The notes under the pieces: generated by a model | Told to the model about the DNA's origin: nothing | What the model saw: the letters and a program-made list of their open reading frames with translations, nothing else | The model's database searches: none | Assembly (NCBI RefSeq): GCF_000379605.1 | Contig: NZ_KB902685.1 | Coordinates: forward strand, 1-64,000 | Source of the DNA: Rhizobium giardinii bv. giardinii H152 | GTDB lineage: Bacteria; Pseudomonadota; Alphaproteobacteria; Rhizobiales; Rhizobiaceae | Direction: 5' to 3' | Length of the DNA stretch: 64,000 nt | Program-made: the position numbers and the translations under genes | Part shown: piece by piece, positions 15,850 to 24,854 of the stretch | Layout: every line of letters begins with the position of its first letter | Position numbering within the stretch: the stretch's first letter is position 1

Positions 15850-17357
15850 GGCAGGGTCTCGCCAATCCCGAGCGAGGCCCAGATCGTGTCGATGCGCTTG
15901 ATCACGTCGGGCGCCATCGTCAGGACCTTACCCCATTCACGATCGGTTTCAGAGCCAATCTTGGTCGTGGCATCGAGCCCCAGTTTGCCGCCAAGGCCGG
16001 ATTTGGGCGAGGCGAAATCGAGATAGTCGATGGGCGTCTTATCCACCGTCATGACATCGCGACTGGCATCGAAACGGGTGGACAATGCCCAGATGACATC
16101 TGGCCAGCGTCTGACATTAATGTCGCGATCGACGACGATGATCAGCTTGGTGTAGTTGAACTGCGGCAGCATCGACCACAAGCCCATCATGATCCGACGT
16201 GCCTGGCCCGGGTAGCGCTTGTCGATCGACACGACGATGGCGCGATAGGAACAGGCCTCGGGCGGTAGCCACAGATCGGCGACTTCTGGAAACTGACGTT
16301 TGACGAGCGGCAGGAAAAGGACGTTCATCGCCTCTCCGAGGCAGGCGGGCTCGTCCGGCGGTCGACTGGTATAGGTGGAAAGATAGAGCGGGTCGCGGCG
16401 CATGGTGATCGCCGAAAGGGTCAGCACGGGAAAATCCTCGACGGAATTGTAATAGCCGGTGTGATCGCCGTATGGGCCTTCCCCGGCTGTCTCCGTCGCC
16501 GAGACGGTGCCTTCGAGGATGATTTCCGCTTCCGCCGGCACGGGTAGAGGCACCGTCAGCCCCGCGGTGACGTCCTGCCGTTTGCCTTTCAGGAGCCCCG
16601 CGAAGCCAAGCTCGCTCATGCCGTCCGGCAGCGGCATGACCGCAGCAAATATGGTCGCGGGCGCAGCGCCGATTGCGATTGCGACCGGCATGTCTTGCCC
16701 GGCCGCCTGCCACATCCTGTGGTGCCGTGCCCCGCCCCGTTGCGCCAGCCAGCGCATGATGAGGCGATCGCGGCCAAGTTTCTGCATGCGGTAGATGCCG
16801 ACGTTGATATCGTCCGGGTCGTCCGGCGCACGGGTGATCACCAGCGGCCACGTGACAAGCGGCGCCGGCTCTCCGGGCCAGCAGGTCTGGATCGGCAGGT
16901 GGTCAAGGTCGATTTCGTGCCCCCGCCAGGCACGCTCCTGGCAGGGTGCGCGCGACACCGAGCGCGTGTTGAGGTTGAGCGCGGCTTTCAGGTGTGGTAA
17001 CTGGCGCCACGCATCGCTCAGTGACTTGGGTGGCTGCGGGCCGCGCAAATCGGCGAGGAGATTGGCGAGAGTAGGCAGGCCGCCGCTCTCGAGCCCCAGG
17101 CCCCATTCTATCCTTTCGCGGGTACCGAACAGATTGGCGAGAAGCGGTATCGCATGCGTCCGGCCCGAACCATCGACGGGGTTCTCAAAGAGCAGCGCTG
17201 GCCCCTGGCGGTCGAGCACCCGGCGGTGAATCTCGGTGATCTCGTGGACCAGCGAAACGGGACGCGCCACACGCGTCAATTGGCCCTTCCTTTCGAGGAA
17301 TGTCACGAATTCTCGAAGATTGGCATGATTGCGGGGAATGGGCACATCTGAGTTCAT
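15846..17357 (-). CDS. ubiD: UbiD family prenyl-FMN-dependent decarboxylase
   Basis: Started at ATG 17357, the product has 503 residues, the usual length for UbiD. It contains LREFVTFLERKGQLTRVARP at the N-terminus. A prFMN/metal-binding middle follows (NVGIYRMQKLGRDRLIMRWL, then GEGPYGDHTGYYN) and the conserved PPEACSYRAIVVSIDKRYPG. UbiD decarboxylates 3-octaprenyl-4-hydroxybenzoate in ubiquinone synthesis; related enzymes act on other aromatics. Location next to ubiX and opposite ubiTUV supports the ubiquinone role. The ribosome site is weak. A TTG-N8-CAA box 35 bases upstream suggests control by an FNR/NnrR-type regulator. Confidence 0.93.
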   Translation of the reverse strand: MNSDVPIPRNHANLREFVTFLERKGQLTRVARPVSLVHEITEIHRRVLDRQGPALLFENPVDGSGRTHAIPLLANLFGTRERIEWGLGLESGGLPTLANLLADLRGPQPPKSLSDAWRQLPHLKAALNLNTRSVSRAPCQERAWRGHEIDLDHLPIQTCWPGEPAPLVTWPLVITRAPDDPDDINVGIYRMQKLGRDRLIMRWLAQRGGARHHRMWQAAGQDMPVAIAIGAAPATIFAAVMPLPDGMSELGFAGLLKGKRQDVTAGLTVPLPVPAEAEIILEGTVSATETAGEGPYGDHTGYYNSVEDFPVLTLSAITMRRDPLYLSTYTSRPPDEPACLGEAMNVLFLPLVKRQFPEVADLWLPPEACSYRAIVVSIDKRYPGQARRIMMGLWSMLPQFNYTKLIIVVDRDINVRRWPDVIWALSTRFDASRDVMTVDKTPIDYLDFASPKSGLGGKLGLDATTKIGSETDREWGKVLTMAPDVIKRIDTIWASLGIGETLP

Positions 17358-17391
17358 GGTTTTGGTTTGCAGAAGAAAATGCGACCGGTCT

Positions 17392-17405
17392 TTGTGCTGG
17401 CGCAA
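17392..17405. promoter_or_regulatory. FNR/NnrR-type box between ubiD and ubiT
   Basis: TTGTGCTGGCGCAA; on the other strand TTGCG-N4-CACAA, the form I recall for NnrR sites in Rhodobacter. It lies between two divergent operons (ubiD-ubiX-ytfE-nnrS and ubiTUV) and could serve both. Confidence 0.65.
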
Positions 17406-17465
17406 ACTTCTCAAATGCGTCCCCGAATAGTCTTGATGCTTGTCTTGAACTTCGGGAATCCTTGA

Positions 17466-17963
17466 ATGCTTGTTCCATCTGTCCTGGCGAAACCTCTTGA
17501 TTTCGCTCCACTTGCATTGATCGAGCATTTTGCGAGGCGGATTTTCGACCGCGTCCTGAAGGTCCATCCGGACCTGTTCGAGCGCTTGGGCGACTACAGG
17601 TCGAAGCGCTTCTGCTTCTCACCGAGCGATCTGCCGCTGCATTTCGTCGTCATCCCCGAGGGGCGCGTGGTGGAGGTCAGTCGCGGCATTCGACAGCCAA
17701 CCGCCGATGCCGTGATTTCCGGTCCGCTTTTCATTCTGCTTGCGTTGCTGGAAGGGCGCTGCGACGGGGACGCCTTGTTCTTTTCCCGCGACCTTATGGT
17801 CACAGGCGATATTGAAGCCATGCTGGCGCTTCGCAACGCTCTCGACGACAGCGTGATCGACCTTGCGGCGGATCTCGGCGGCATGACCGGTCCTCTCGCA
17901 CCACTGGTGATCAGCACCGCGCGCTATATCCGCAGCCGCGCATTGCGGGGAAAGGCGTTGTGA
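17466..17963 (+). CDS. ubiT: SCP2-domain protein UbiT, anaerobic ubiquinone biosynthesis
   Basis: A 165-residue protein with a sterol-carrier-like SCP2 domain: RSKRFCFSPSDLPLHFVVIP, then ISGPLFILLALLEGRCDGDA, LFFSRDLMVTGDIEAMLALR and the final LDDSVID. In E. coli UbiT binds ubiquinone precursors and is needed for oxygen-independent synthesis with UbiU and UbiV. Its stop overlaps the start of ubiU. ATG 17466 gives MLVPSVLAKPLDF; the ribosome site is poor, so the exact start is uncertain. It is divergent from ubiD and probably shares its control box. Confidence 0.9.
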   Translation: MLVPSVLAKPLDFAPLALIEHFARRIFDRVLKVHPDLFERLGDYRSKRFCFSPSDLPLHFVVIPEGRVVEVSRGIRQPTADAVISGPLFILLALLEGRCDGDALFFSRDLMVTGDIEAMLALRNALDDSVIDLAADLGGMTGPLAPLVISTARYIRSRALRGKAL

Positions 17964-18940
17964 TGGAACTGATTTGCCCTGCCGGCACGCCGGCCGCCTT
18001 CAAGGAAGCCGTGGATGCGGGCGCCGACGCCGTCTATTGCGGATTCCGCGACGAAACCAACGCCCGTAATTTTCCCGGTCTGAACTTCAGCCGCGAGGAA
18101 CTCGGGCAATCGATCGTCTACGCAAAAGCCAGAAACGTCCAGACCTTCGTCGCACTTAATACTTTCATGCGGGCCGGCTGCGAGAGCCTTTGGCACAAGG
18201 CCGCAGATGACGCCGTCCGCCTGGGTGCCAGTGCGCTGATTCTGGCCGACTTCGGGCTGATGGCTTATGTGGCGGAAACCTATCCGCAGCAGCGCCTGCA
18301 CGTCTCGGTGCAGGCGTCCGCTTCCAACCGCGAAGCGATCCGGTTTCTCGTCGATGCATTCGGTGCCCGGCGCGTCGTTCTTCCGCGCATCCTCACAGTG
18401 CAGGACATTGCCCGATTGACCCGGCAAATCGATTGCGAGGTCGAGGTCTTCGCTTTCGGCGGGCTGTGCGTCATGGCCGAGGGGCGCTGCTCGCTCTCCT
18501 CCTATGCCACCGGCAAATCCCCCAACATGAACGGCGTCTGTTCGCCGGCAAGCCATGTGAAATACCGGCAGGAGGGCGCCGAGATGACTTCCGAGCTCGG
18601 CGATTACACGATCAATCGCTACGGCCCCGGCGAAGCGGCGGGGTACCCGACGCTGTGCAAGGGGCGTTTTTCGGTCGGCGAAGAGAGCGGCTACGCTTTC
18701 GAGGATCCGGTATCGCTTGACGTGATGGACCATCTCGACGCCTTGCGGGACGCCGGCGTTTCGGCGCTCAAGATCGAGGGGCGGCAACGGGGCAAGGCCT
18801 ACGTCGCCGAAGTGGTTGCAACGTTGAAGAAATCGCTCACTGCTGACGCTTCAGGGCGGGCAGCGCTGATTTCGCGTCTCCGGCTGATGAGCGAGGGGCA
18901 GCGCACGACCTCGGGCGCTTTCGAGAAACGCTGGCGATAG
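17963..18940 (+). CDS. ubiU: UbiU, U32-family O2-independent ubiquinone hydroxylase subunit
   Basis: A 325-residue U32-peptidase-family protein starting MELICPAGTPAAFKEAVDAG. It has NARNFPGLNFSREEL and four cysteines in the arrangement that binds a 4Fe-4S cluster in UbiU (GGLCVMAEGRC, NGVCSP, PTLCKGRF). The UbiU-UbiV pair inserts hydroxyl groups into the ubiquinone ring without oxygen, replacing the flavin monooxygenases UbiI/H/F. The start overlaps the ubiT stop (TGATG). It is the central gene of an ubiTUV operon facing ubiDX. Confidence 0.95.
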   Translation: MELICPAGTPAAFKEAVDAGADAVYCGFRDETNARNFPGLNFSREELGQSIVYAKARNVQTFVALNTFMRAGCESLWHKAADDAVRLGASALILADFGLMAYVAETYPQQRLHVSVQASASNREAIRFLVDAFGARRVVLPRILTVQDIARLTRQIDCEVEVFAFGGLCVMAEGRCSLSSYATGKSPNMNGVCSPASHVKYRQEGAEMTSELGDYTINRYGPGEAAGYPTLCKGRFSVGEESGYAFEDPVSLDVMDHLDALRDAGVSALKIEGRQRGKAYVAEVVATLKKSLTADASGRAALISRLRLMSEGQRTTSGAFEKRWR

Positions 18941-18949
18941 GACCGATCG

Positions 18950-19882
18950 ATGAGCACGCCTCGCAAGCCGAGCCTCAGCCTCGGCCCTATCTACTATCTC
19001 TGGGACGGCGCAAAGTGGCGAGACTTCTATTTTCGCATCGCCGATGAAGCGCCCGTGGCGCATGTCGTTCTTGGCGAGACCGTCTGTTCGAAACGCCAGA
19101 ATTTCACGGAGCCGCACATTGCCGACGTCGTCGACCGCCTTGAGGCGGCGGGTAAACGCGTGACCCTATCGTCGCTTGCCATGGTGACGCTCGAGCGTGA
19201 AAGTCAGCATGTCCGCTCGCTCGTCTTCGACAGCAGCCACCCGATCGAGGCTAATGATCTCGCCGCTCTCGGCCTGCTCCGGGGAACACCCCACTCCATC
19301 GGTCCGCTTGTCAATGTCTACAACGCGGCTACGGCCCGAGTGTTGGCAGCCAGGGGAGCCGAGAATATCTGCCTCCCGCCCGAATTGCCGATGCGATCGA
19401 TATGCACCCTTGCGGCCGAGATGCCGGATTTTTCGTTCGAGATCTTCGCCTTCGGGCGCATGCCGCTGGCGATTTCGGCGCGCTGCGCGCATGCCCGCTC
19501 CAAAGGCCTGACCAAGGACAATTGCCAGTTCATCTGCAGGGAGGAACCGGACGGGTTGCCGCTTCGCACGCTCGACAGCCAGTCCTTCCTGGTGCTCAAT
19601 GGCGTTCAGACCATGTCGCACAGTTGTGTAGCGCTGGTGGAAGAACTAACCGAGATCGCCTCAGCCGGGATTTCGCGAATTCGCCTGTCGCCTCAGGATT
19701 GCGACATGGTTGCGGTCGTGCAGATTTACGATGCCGTTCTGTCGGGCCGCCTCGACAGCGGCGAGGCCCTGACGCGGCTGGCCGCGATCTATCCGTCAAC
19801 GCCCTTCTCCAATGGCTTCTACCACCAGGAAAAGGGAGCCGCCTGGGTCGCACGAGCGCGCAACGCCACCCTCGGAGCCTGA
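18950..19882 (+). CDS. ubiV: UbiV, U32-family partner of UbiU
   Basis: A 310-residue U32-family protein with LGPIYYLWDGAKWRDFYFRI at the N-terminus. The cysteines expected of UbiV are present (GETVCSKR, ISARCAHARSKGLTKDNC, QFIC) and should hold a 4Fe-4S cluster. FNGVQTMSHS-like sequence (LNGVQTMSHSCVALVEEL) follows. It works as a heterodimer with UbiU in oxygen-independent hydroxylation of the ubiquinone precursor. It begins nine bases after ubiU and is the last recognised gene of the operon. Confidence 0.95.
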   Translation: MSTPRKPSLSLGPIYYLWDGAKWRDFYFRIADEAPVAHVVLGETVCSKRQNFTEPHIADVVDRLEAAGKRVTLSSLAMVTLERESQHVRSLVFDSSHPIEANDLAALGLLRGTPHSIGPLVNVYNAATARVLAARGAENICLPPELPMRSICTLAAEMPDFSFEIFAFGRMPLAISARCAHARSKGLTKDNCQFICREEPDGLPLRTLDSQSFLVLNGVQTMSHSCVALVEELTEIASAGISRIRLSPQDCDMVAVVQIYDAVLSGRLDSGEALTRLAAIYPSTPFSNGFYHQEKGAAWVARARNATLGA

Positions 19883-19981
19883 GGCCCGCAGCACGCTGAG
19901 AGCGGTTCCAATAAAAAGGATGTGGCTATTTTTTGCGCAGGCTCCGGACGGAAAACCGGTTCGCACTTTCCCGGAATTTTT

Positions 19982-20182
19982 CTAGCGCGGCCGAACCGGC
20001 TTGCCGCGTCCATCGGGTTTAAAAATGCGGTTCGGGTGTGTCGGCGACGGGGTTGGCTGGTGTTCCCGTGCCTCGATGACCAGCATGTCCATCAAAGCGC
20101 TGAAATCACCAGACCAAACCGGGCTGGTTGCCATGATTTCCAGAAGGTCCTGCCGGTGTTTCGCCTGGCTTCTCGCATTCAT
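19982..20182 (-). CDS. Possible small protein of unknown function
   Basis: A 66-codon frame with GGGAGAACGGCG before ATG 20182, a good ribosome site. The product begins MNARSQAKHRQDLLEIMATS, is helix-prone to about residue 38 (GDFSALMDMLVIEAREHQ), and ends in a basic proline-rich tail. No family is recognised. It lies alone between ubiV and ybaN, pointing towards ubiV. Confidence 0.4.
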   Translation of the reverse strand: MNARSQAKHRQDLLEIMATSPVWSGDFSALMDMLVIEAREHQPTPSPTHPNRIFKPDGRGKPVRPR

Positions 20183-20285
20183 CGCCGTTCTCCCACATCA
20201 TATGTTGATAAGTGTATCAGCGCAGGAACAGGAAGAATTTGTCGGGGAGCAAAGACGATGCCGATCTTCCAGCGTCTTCCCCGCA

Positions 20286-20654
20286 TCAATCTCGCCGCGG
20301 CGTTGGACGGATTGCGATGAAAAGAGCGCAGGCACCGAGTACGCCGCCGAGAACGAGCTTAACCGGTGCTGCCGGCGAGACGCTTGTCCAGACCCAGGCA
20401 TAACTGAGCGCCATCGCCGCGACAGCAAGCAATTTGGCAGTCAAGGTGATGGCACGCTGGCTGCGCCAGCAACGCAAACCGCGGCCCACAACCACATTTG
20501 ATAGAAGCCAGGCTTCCAGGTTGGGTGACGATTTGGAAAAGAGCCATGCAGCCAGAATTAGAAAAGGTGTCGTCGGCAGAAGCGGCAGAACGATACCAAG
20601 GATGCCAGCGCCGACGCACAGCCAGGCGGTAGCCAGGATTGGAATCCGTGTCAT
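20286..20654 (-). CDS. YbaN/DUF454 family inner-membrane protein
   Basis: A 122-residue protein with the family signature LGIVLPLLPTTPFLILAAWL and FSKSSPNLEAWLL in the first half, then a C-terminal hydrophobic pair (LAVAAMALSYAWVWTSV, then VLGGVLGACALFIAI). DUF454 proteins are small inner-membrane proteins of unknown activity that often occur near respiratory or iron genes in denitrifiers. The start overlaps the stop of the gene at 20651 by four bases, so the two are co-transcribed. Confidence 0.85.
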   Translation of the reverse strand: MTRIPILATAWLCVGAGILGIVLPLLPTTPFLILAAWLFSKSSPNLEAWLLSNVVVGRGLRCWRSQRAITLTAKLLAVAAMALSYAWVWTSVSPAAPVKLVLGGVLGACALFIAIRPTPRRD

Positions 20655-21085
20655 CCGACCATGTCTTTGTTCGGATCGTGGCGTAGTGCGAACGTGTGCT
20701 CCTCGGCATGTCGCTCCAGAAGCAACAAAGAGCGGACGAGACCCGAGCCTGCGGAAGCCTCTGCTGCAATATCCAGGAGCAACAGACTTGCCTCCATCAA
20801 CACGCCTAGCTCGAAGGAATCGGAATTCTGCATGTCGAAATCACCCAAAAGCGAAAGCAGGGAGGATATCTTGCGCTTTTGCTCGCGAACGGCCGAGCGC
20901 AGCCGCTTTCGCGCTCGCTTGAGCTCGAAAGATTCCAGCCGCTGGATGGCTTCGGAAACGCGGTCACGGCAGCCGCAGTCGAGGGCGCTGCTTCGAACGA
21001 CGTTTCGCACTTGCCGTATGGCCTCGAGTATCTCGGCCTGGCGCGGCACGGGCGATCCTTTCAATGGCTCGAGGTTATCATGCAT
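20651..21085 (-). CDS. Helical cytoplasmic protein of unknown function
   Basis: A 144-residue product without membrane segments. It is almost wholly helical and charged (LEAIRQVRNVVRSSALDCGC, LKRARKRLRSAVREQKRKIS), with one CGC motif at about residue 39 and a long acidic helix (MEASLLLLDIAAEASAG). It overlaps the DUF454 gene by four bases. I do not recognise the family; the helical make-up would suit a cofactor- or heme-related four-helix protein, but that is a guess. Confidence 0.65.
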   Translation of the reverse strand: MHDNLEPLKGSPVPRQAEILEAIRQVRNVVRSSALDCGCRDRVSEAIQRLESFELKRARKRLRSAVREQKRKISSLLSLLGDFDMQNSDSFELGVLMEASLLLLDIAAEASAGSGLVRSLLLLERHAEEHTFALRHDPNKDMVG

Positions 21086-21251
21086 TTCCGGTCTTTTCGT
21101 TTTGATGCGAATACGTTTGAGAACGGCTGGCGTACTTGATCAATACGGTAGCCGTTCAAATCGGTGACGTTGACGCGAGGCGGTGCGTGTTCCCAGGGGT
21201 TTGCGCGGAGCGGGTCGCCGTCTTTTCGGCGACATCCGTGTTTTCGAGACC

Positions 21252-21293
21252 CTGCTGGAGAACATGGCTTTGTTCCCGCGGTTCAATGCTGTA
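21252..21293 (+). pseudogene. Possible ytfE C-terminal scrap
   Basis: The frame reads LLENMALFPRFNAV, close to the tail MRIENTILFPRFNAAAA of the YtfE protein at 14501. It is only 14 codons, has no start, and lies next to the pseudoazurin gene on the opposite strand. This may be the last trace of a second ytfE/dnrN copy. Confidence 0.3.
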
Positions 21294-21301
21294 CCGGCCG
21301 C

Positions 21302-21748
21302 TTACAAGCCGGCCGCGGCGATTTCTGAGTCGAGGCGTTCGCGGGCCTTCTTGGGAAGCTTGGCGGCCTTGACGGCATCGATATTTGTCGGGGCATCACC
21401 AACGACGACCAGGGCGATCATCCCCATGCCCACATGCGGCGCGCATTTAACGGCGTAGGCGCCGGGCGCGCCAAACGTTACCTTGATCTGTTCGTTCATC
21501 TTGCCCTTGAACGGCGCAGCGCCGTCCGGGATCAGGTCCTTCACGGTTTCGGCATTGTGGGACTTGTCCGTCGGGACGAAGGTGACGGTGTCTCCCAAGG
21601 CGATCTTGACCGAAGCGGGTTCGAAAATCATCGCTCCGCCCGCACCCTTGTTCAACATGTGAACTTCGAAGTCGGCGGCGCCGGCCAGAGAGGCAAATGC
21701 GGCGGTCAAAAAGGTAGCGCCGACGAGAGTTTTAAGGACCATGCTCAT
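21302..21748 (-). CDS. azu: Pseudoazurin (first copy)
   Basis: A 148-residue type-1 copper protein. A signal peptide of about 24 residues ([20 protein letters not shown], cleavage after LAGA) leads into [20 protein letters not shown]. Copper ligands are His in DKSHNAET and Cys, His and Met in [11 protein letters not shown]. Pseudoazurin carries electrons in the periplasm to the copper nitrite reductase, and to NosZ in some species. It lies beside nnrR and close to nirV-nirK, all on the minus strand. A TTG-N8-CAA box is found 76 bases upstream. A second pseudoazurin gene is at 52922. Confidence 0.95.
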   Translation of the reverse strand: MSMVLKTLVGATFLTAAFASLAGAADFEVHMLNKGAGGAMIFEPASVKIALGDTVTFVPTDKSHNAETVKDLIPDGAAPFKGKMNEQIKVTFGAPGAYAVKCAPHVGMGMIALVVVGDAPTNIDAVKAAKLPKKARERLDSEIAAAGL

Positions 21749-21823
21749 TTATTCTTACTCCTGAATCAGAAGCCCGACCGGCCTCGTCGGGAGTGAGATT
21801 AGGCGAGCAGACCACGCTCATCT

Positions 21824-21837
21824 TTGATGTGAAGCAA
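21824..21837. promoter_or_regulatory. FNR/NnrR-type box upstream of the first pseudoazurin gene
   Basis: TTGATGTGAAGCAA, with the TTG-N8-CAA spacing, between nnrR and the pseudoazurin gene. The arms are less symmetrical than at the other sites. Confidence 0.5.
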
Positions 21838-21855
21838 ACAGTCTGGAAGAAGCGC

Positions 21856-22557
21856 TTAGTCCTTGATATGCGCCGCCAGCGCTGAAAGGCCATCCATATC
21901 ACGGATCAGGAGCTTCTGCCGGCCGCCCTCCACGAGCCCTTTCGTTTCCCAGGCGCTCAGGATGCGTGAGACCGTGTGAAGCGTTGTCCCGGTCATTTCC
22001 GCGATGTCCTGGCGCGAGATCGGAAAGTCGATCCGGATGCCGGCGCCTTCCTGTTTCCCGGCCTGACCGGCGAGCCGGAGCACCGCATGCGCAACCCGCC
22101 GCTCGACCTCTTGGGTCGACATTTCACGGATGCGTGTATGCGCTTCTTCAAGCCGCTGGCCGATGGTTTGCATGGCGGTGACAGCCAGATGTGGGTTCTT
22201 GTCGATGAATTGCGGCCACAGCTCCGTTGGCCAGCAGATGGCAATGCTCTCCGATACGGCCAAGGCGGTACCAGGATAGTCACTTCTCTGAAGCGCCTTG
22301 GCAAAACCGAACAGGTCGCCGGGGTGAACGACCCTAACGATGATCTGTTGGCCGTCCTCGGTGACTTGCGTGACTTTCAGCCGCCCGTGCAGCAGGAGAA
22401 AGAAATGCGTGGCGGCAGCGCCTTGCTCGAACACGGCCTCGCCGGCCGGCACACGGCGCGACGTGGAGTGGCCCATCAGCCGCTCGAGATCAGCGTCGCT
22501 CATCCTTTCGAACAAAGGAAAGGACCTGACCAAGCTTCTGTCGATTTTCACGTGCAC
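21856..22557 (-). CDS. nnrR: Crp/Fnr-family NO-responsive regulator NnrR
   Basis: A 233-residue Crp/Fnr protein. The cyclic-nucleotide-like beta-roll spans about residues 10-125 (VFEQGAAATHFFLLLHGRLK, then VVHPGDLFGFAKALQRSDYP). The dimer helix follows, then the helix-turn-helix with ISRQDIAEMTGTTLHTVSRI as recognition region. It lacks the N-terminal cysteine cluster of FNR, fitting the NnrR/DNR group that senses NO through heme. NnrR activates nir and nor genes. Sites with the expected spacing lie upstream of seven transcription units or divergent pairs in this window. Confidence 0.9.
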   Translation of the reverse strand: MHVKIDRSLVRSFPLFERMSDADLERLMGHSTSRRVPAGEAVFEQGAAATHFFLLLHGRLKVTQVTEDGQQIIVRVVHPGDLFGFAKALQRSDYPGTALAVSESIAICWPTELWPQFIDKNPHLAVTAMQTIGQRLEEAHTRIREMSTQEVERRVAHAVLRLAGQAGKQEGAGIRIDFPISRQDIAEMTGTTLHTVSRILSAWETKGLVEGGRQKLLIRDMDGLSALAAHIKD

Positions 22558-22636
22558 CCACTCCGTCCGCTATAGGGCTTTCTAGCATGGCGGTCCGGTT
22601 CAACGAAAGGTTAGATATCGTCGCAGGACGCGCGTC

Positions 22637-23545
22637 TCAGAGCTGAATGCCCCTGTCGCGCAGCCTGTTGAGGAGAGGTGCGTACCAGCGCGTCGATCTG
22701 ATGAGACGGAAGCCCAGATGGTCGGGAGGTGTGCCGACTGCGCAGCCGCCGCCCCTGGGATCCCTGACGAAGGACGTCATGGGCGAGCGATGATTGCCGA
22801 CGGTCACGTAGACGCCGCATGTCGGTTCGATACTCCTGACCGAACCGTCGCTTTTGAGCTGAACGCGCTGGTGGCAGGTGTCCGTCCATTCCCAGACATT
22901 GCCGCCGAAGTCGGCAAGTCCGTGTTCGTTTTCGCCGAAGCTGCCGAGGATGCGCGGAGCCGGATCGCGTTTCGCGCGTTCGGCCGCTTCACGGCGATAA
23001 TCCGCGAGCCACCGGATCGCCGGGTTGTTGCCGTTTGGGTCGAGCCCCAGCGCGTCGTCCGGAAAACTCGTTCCCGCCGCGAAGGCGAGTTGCCGATCGC
23101 TGGGCAGTGTCCAGAAGGAGCCGGTCTTTCTCGACAACCAGGCTGCATAGGTTTGGGCGTCATCGTAGCTGACACCGGTAACCGGCAGGTCCGGCTGAGC
23201 GGTTGAAATTCCCTCGGGCGGATCGCAGACATAGTCGGCGACGCAGGTTTCGTAGTCGCCGATCGATACCTGGAATTTCATGATCGTCAGGGGTCGCGTT
23301 TCGGTCACTGTGACCATCGGGGCGTCGACGACATAGCTGCCGCGCAGATATTCTCCGTCTCCGCGATAGGAGAATTGGCGCGGCTGAATAACAACCGTGC
23401 GCGGCTCGTGGAGGGCTGCATCGGCCGGCGCCGCGTCAAGGAGGCCTGACTGCTGGACGACACTTGCTGCCAGGACCGCCAGGAGCACTGCGGGAATGAG
23501 CGTTTGAACCATCGGCTTTGTGAATGTGGCCTGAAATGCGGGCAT
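22637..23545 (-). CDS. nirV: NirV, FGE-sulfatase-domain protein
   Basis: A product of about 302 residues starting at ATG 23545, with an N-terminal membrane anchor or uncleaved signal (VQTLIPAVLLAVLAASVV). It then has a formylglycine-generating-enzyme-like domain: MKFQVSIGDYETCVADY, PVTGVSYDDAQTYAAWLSRK, WTLPSDRQLAFAAG, FGGNVWEWTDTC and the final LGFRLIRS. NirV is found with nirK in many alphaproteobacteria and its role is unsettled. It lies about 100 bases after nirK on the same strand and is probably co-transcribed. Confidence 0.92.
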   Translation of the reverse strand: MPAFQATFTKPMVQTLIPAVLLAVLAASVVQQSGLLDAAPADAALHEPRTVVIQPRQFSYRGDGEYLRGSYVVDAPMVTVTETRPLTIMKFQVSIGDYETCVADYVCDPPEGISTAQPDLPVTGVSYDDAQTYAAWLSRKTGSFWTLPSDRQLAFAAGTSFPDDALGLDPNGNNPAIRWLADYRREAAERAKRDPAPRILGSFGENEHGLADFGGNVWEWTDTCHQRVQLKSDGSVRSIEPTCGVYVTVGNHRSPMTSFVRDPRGGGCAVGTPPDHLGFRLIRSTRWYAPLLNRLRDRGIQL

Positions 23546-23646
23546 CGCCGCCCCCTGGAAACGCAACCGGGCAGTGTCGCAGCCGGGTTCATGTCTCGCG
23601 TGGCGATGCAGGCCCTGAGAAGGGCCTGCATCTGTTTGAAGGAATA

Positions 23647-24777
23647 TCAGCTTCCGCTCGATGCCAGAACCGATGTCATGAGATCGTCGTTCCAGTCGCC
23701 GGTCACGGTGAAGTGCGCGGCAGCCCCCAGTTCAAAGGCCTCGATCAGGTTGTGGTTCACATAGGCGTAGATGCCGGGCTGCTCGAAAGTATAGAAGGCA
23801 GCGCCCGCAGTCCCGCCCGGGATGAACCAGGTTTCCTGGTCGCGATCGGGAATGTTGTTGAATTTGCCCGTCGCCCAGACGAAGTTTCCGTGGCCGCCGA
23901 TCAGGTGCGGCCGGGTGTCGCGGTTGGCCTGCGAATGGACGATCAGCACCTTTTCGCCCACGGCGGCTTTCAGCGCATTCTCGCCGGTCAGCGCGCCGAC
24001 CGCCCCGTTGAAGACGATATGGCTCGGCGTCAGGGTGCGCATCACTTCCAGCGTGTCTGCATAGGCATCGCCGACGCTCTCGTATTTCTTGTACTTCCCG
24101 GCCTCATCCTTCGGCACGTAGAAGTCCTGCTCGCCAACATAGTAGACGCGGTCGTAGGTGAGTGGGTGACCCTGGCCGTCGTCCAAGCCGTCACGCGGCA
24201 GCACCATGATCGCGCCGTTCATTCCAGAGGTGACGTGCCACGGCACCATTCCGGGAGGTGCGCAATGGTAGACGAAGACGCCCGCCTTGGTTGCTTTGAA
24301 GCGAAGGATCGTCTTCTCACCGGGATTGACGACCGTCAGTGCCCCGCCGCCCAGAGCGCCGGTTGCCGCGTGGAAGTCGATGTTGTGCTGGAGCGTGTTG
24401 GTTTCCGGGTTGATCAGCGTCAGCTCGACGTAGTCGTCCTGATGCACAACCATGAGGGGACCAGGCACCGACCCGTTGAACGTCATGGCATGAATTTCGG
24501 TACCTTGATCGTCGACGATCATCTTCTTTTCCTCGATCGTCAAAGTGAATTCGACGACCTTCGGCCCGCCTTCGGCTTTCTGCGTGTGTTCATGTACGAA
24601 GGGCGGCTTGATGAGCTCGACCTTCCTGCGCGGCAGGGTCGAGAGATCGGCGGGCTTCATCTTTGCCGGCGGCTCTTCCGCCTGGGCAAAATTTGCGGTG
24701 ACAAGCGGGGCGACGGCGCTTGCAAATGCGGCGCCGGCCAATATCGAACGCCGGGTCATCTGGATATGGTCAGTCAT
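23647..24777 (-). CDS. nirK: Copper-containing nitrite reductase NirK
   Basis: A 376-residue enzyme that reduces nitrite to NO in the periplasm. The N-terminus has a twin-arginine signal ([20 protein letters not shown]). Type-1 copper ligands are His131, Cys172, His181 and Met186 ([30 protein letters not shown]). Type-2 ligands are His136, His171 and a C-terminal His near [10 protein letters not shown]. The length and linker are those of the class I rhizobial enzymes. The promoter region shared with the divergent nnrS has two FNR/NnrR-type boxes. A pseudoazurin gene for electron supply is nearby. Confidence 0.97.
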   Translation of the reverse strand: MTDHIQMTRRSILAGAAFASAVAPLVTANFAQAEEPPAKMKPADLSTLPRRKVELIKPPFVHEHTQKAEGGPKVVEFTLTIEEKKMIVDDQGTEIHAMTFNGSVPGPLMVVHQDDYVELTLINPETNTLQHNIDFHAATGALGGGALTVVNPGEKTILRFKATKAGVFVYHCAPPGMVPWHVTSGMNGAIMVLPRDGLDDGQGHPLTYDRVYYVGEQDFYVPKDEAGKYKKYESVGDAYADTLEVMRTLTPSHIVFNGAVGALTGENALKAAVGEKVLIVHSQANRDTRPHLIGGHGNFVWATGKFNNIPDRDQETWFIPGGTAGAAFYTFEQPGIYAYVNHNLIEAFELGAAAHFTVTGDWNDDLMTSVLASSGS

Positions 24778-24854
24778 CGGTTCTCTCCTTGAGCAAGAGC
24801 GGAGCTATCCCCGTTCTGTTGAGCACCAATGTATTCGCCATCGCTGATCCATCT

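Noticed and set aside
15170-15865. N-terminal extension of the ytfE frame through ubiX
   Set aside because: The frame is open upstream only because ubiX is GC-rich; the extension is arginine-rich nonsense and the ScdA_N domain starts at 15169.
23524-24792. A 422-codon plus-strand open frame
   Set aside because: It mirrors nirK on the opposite strand; nirK has signal peptide and all copper ligands.
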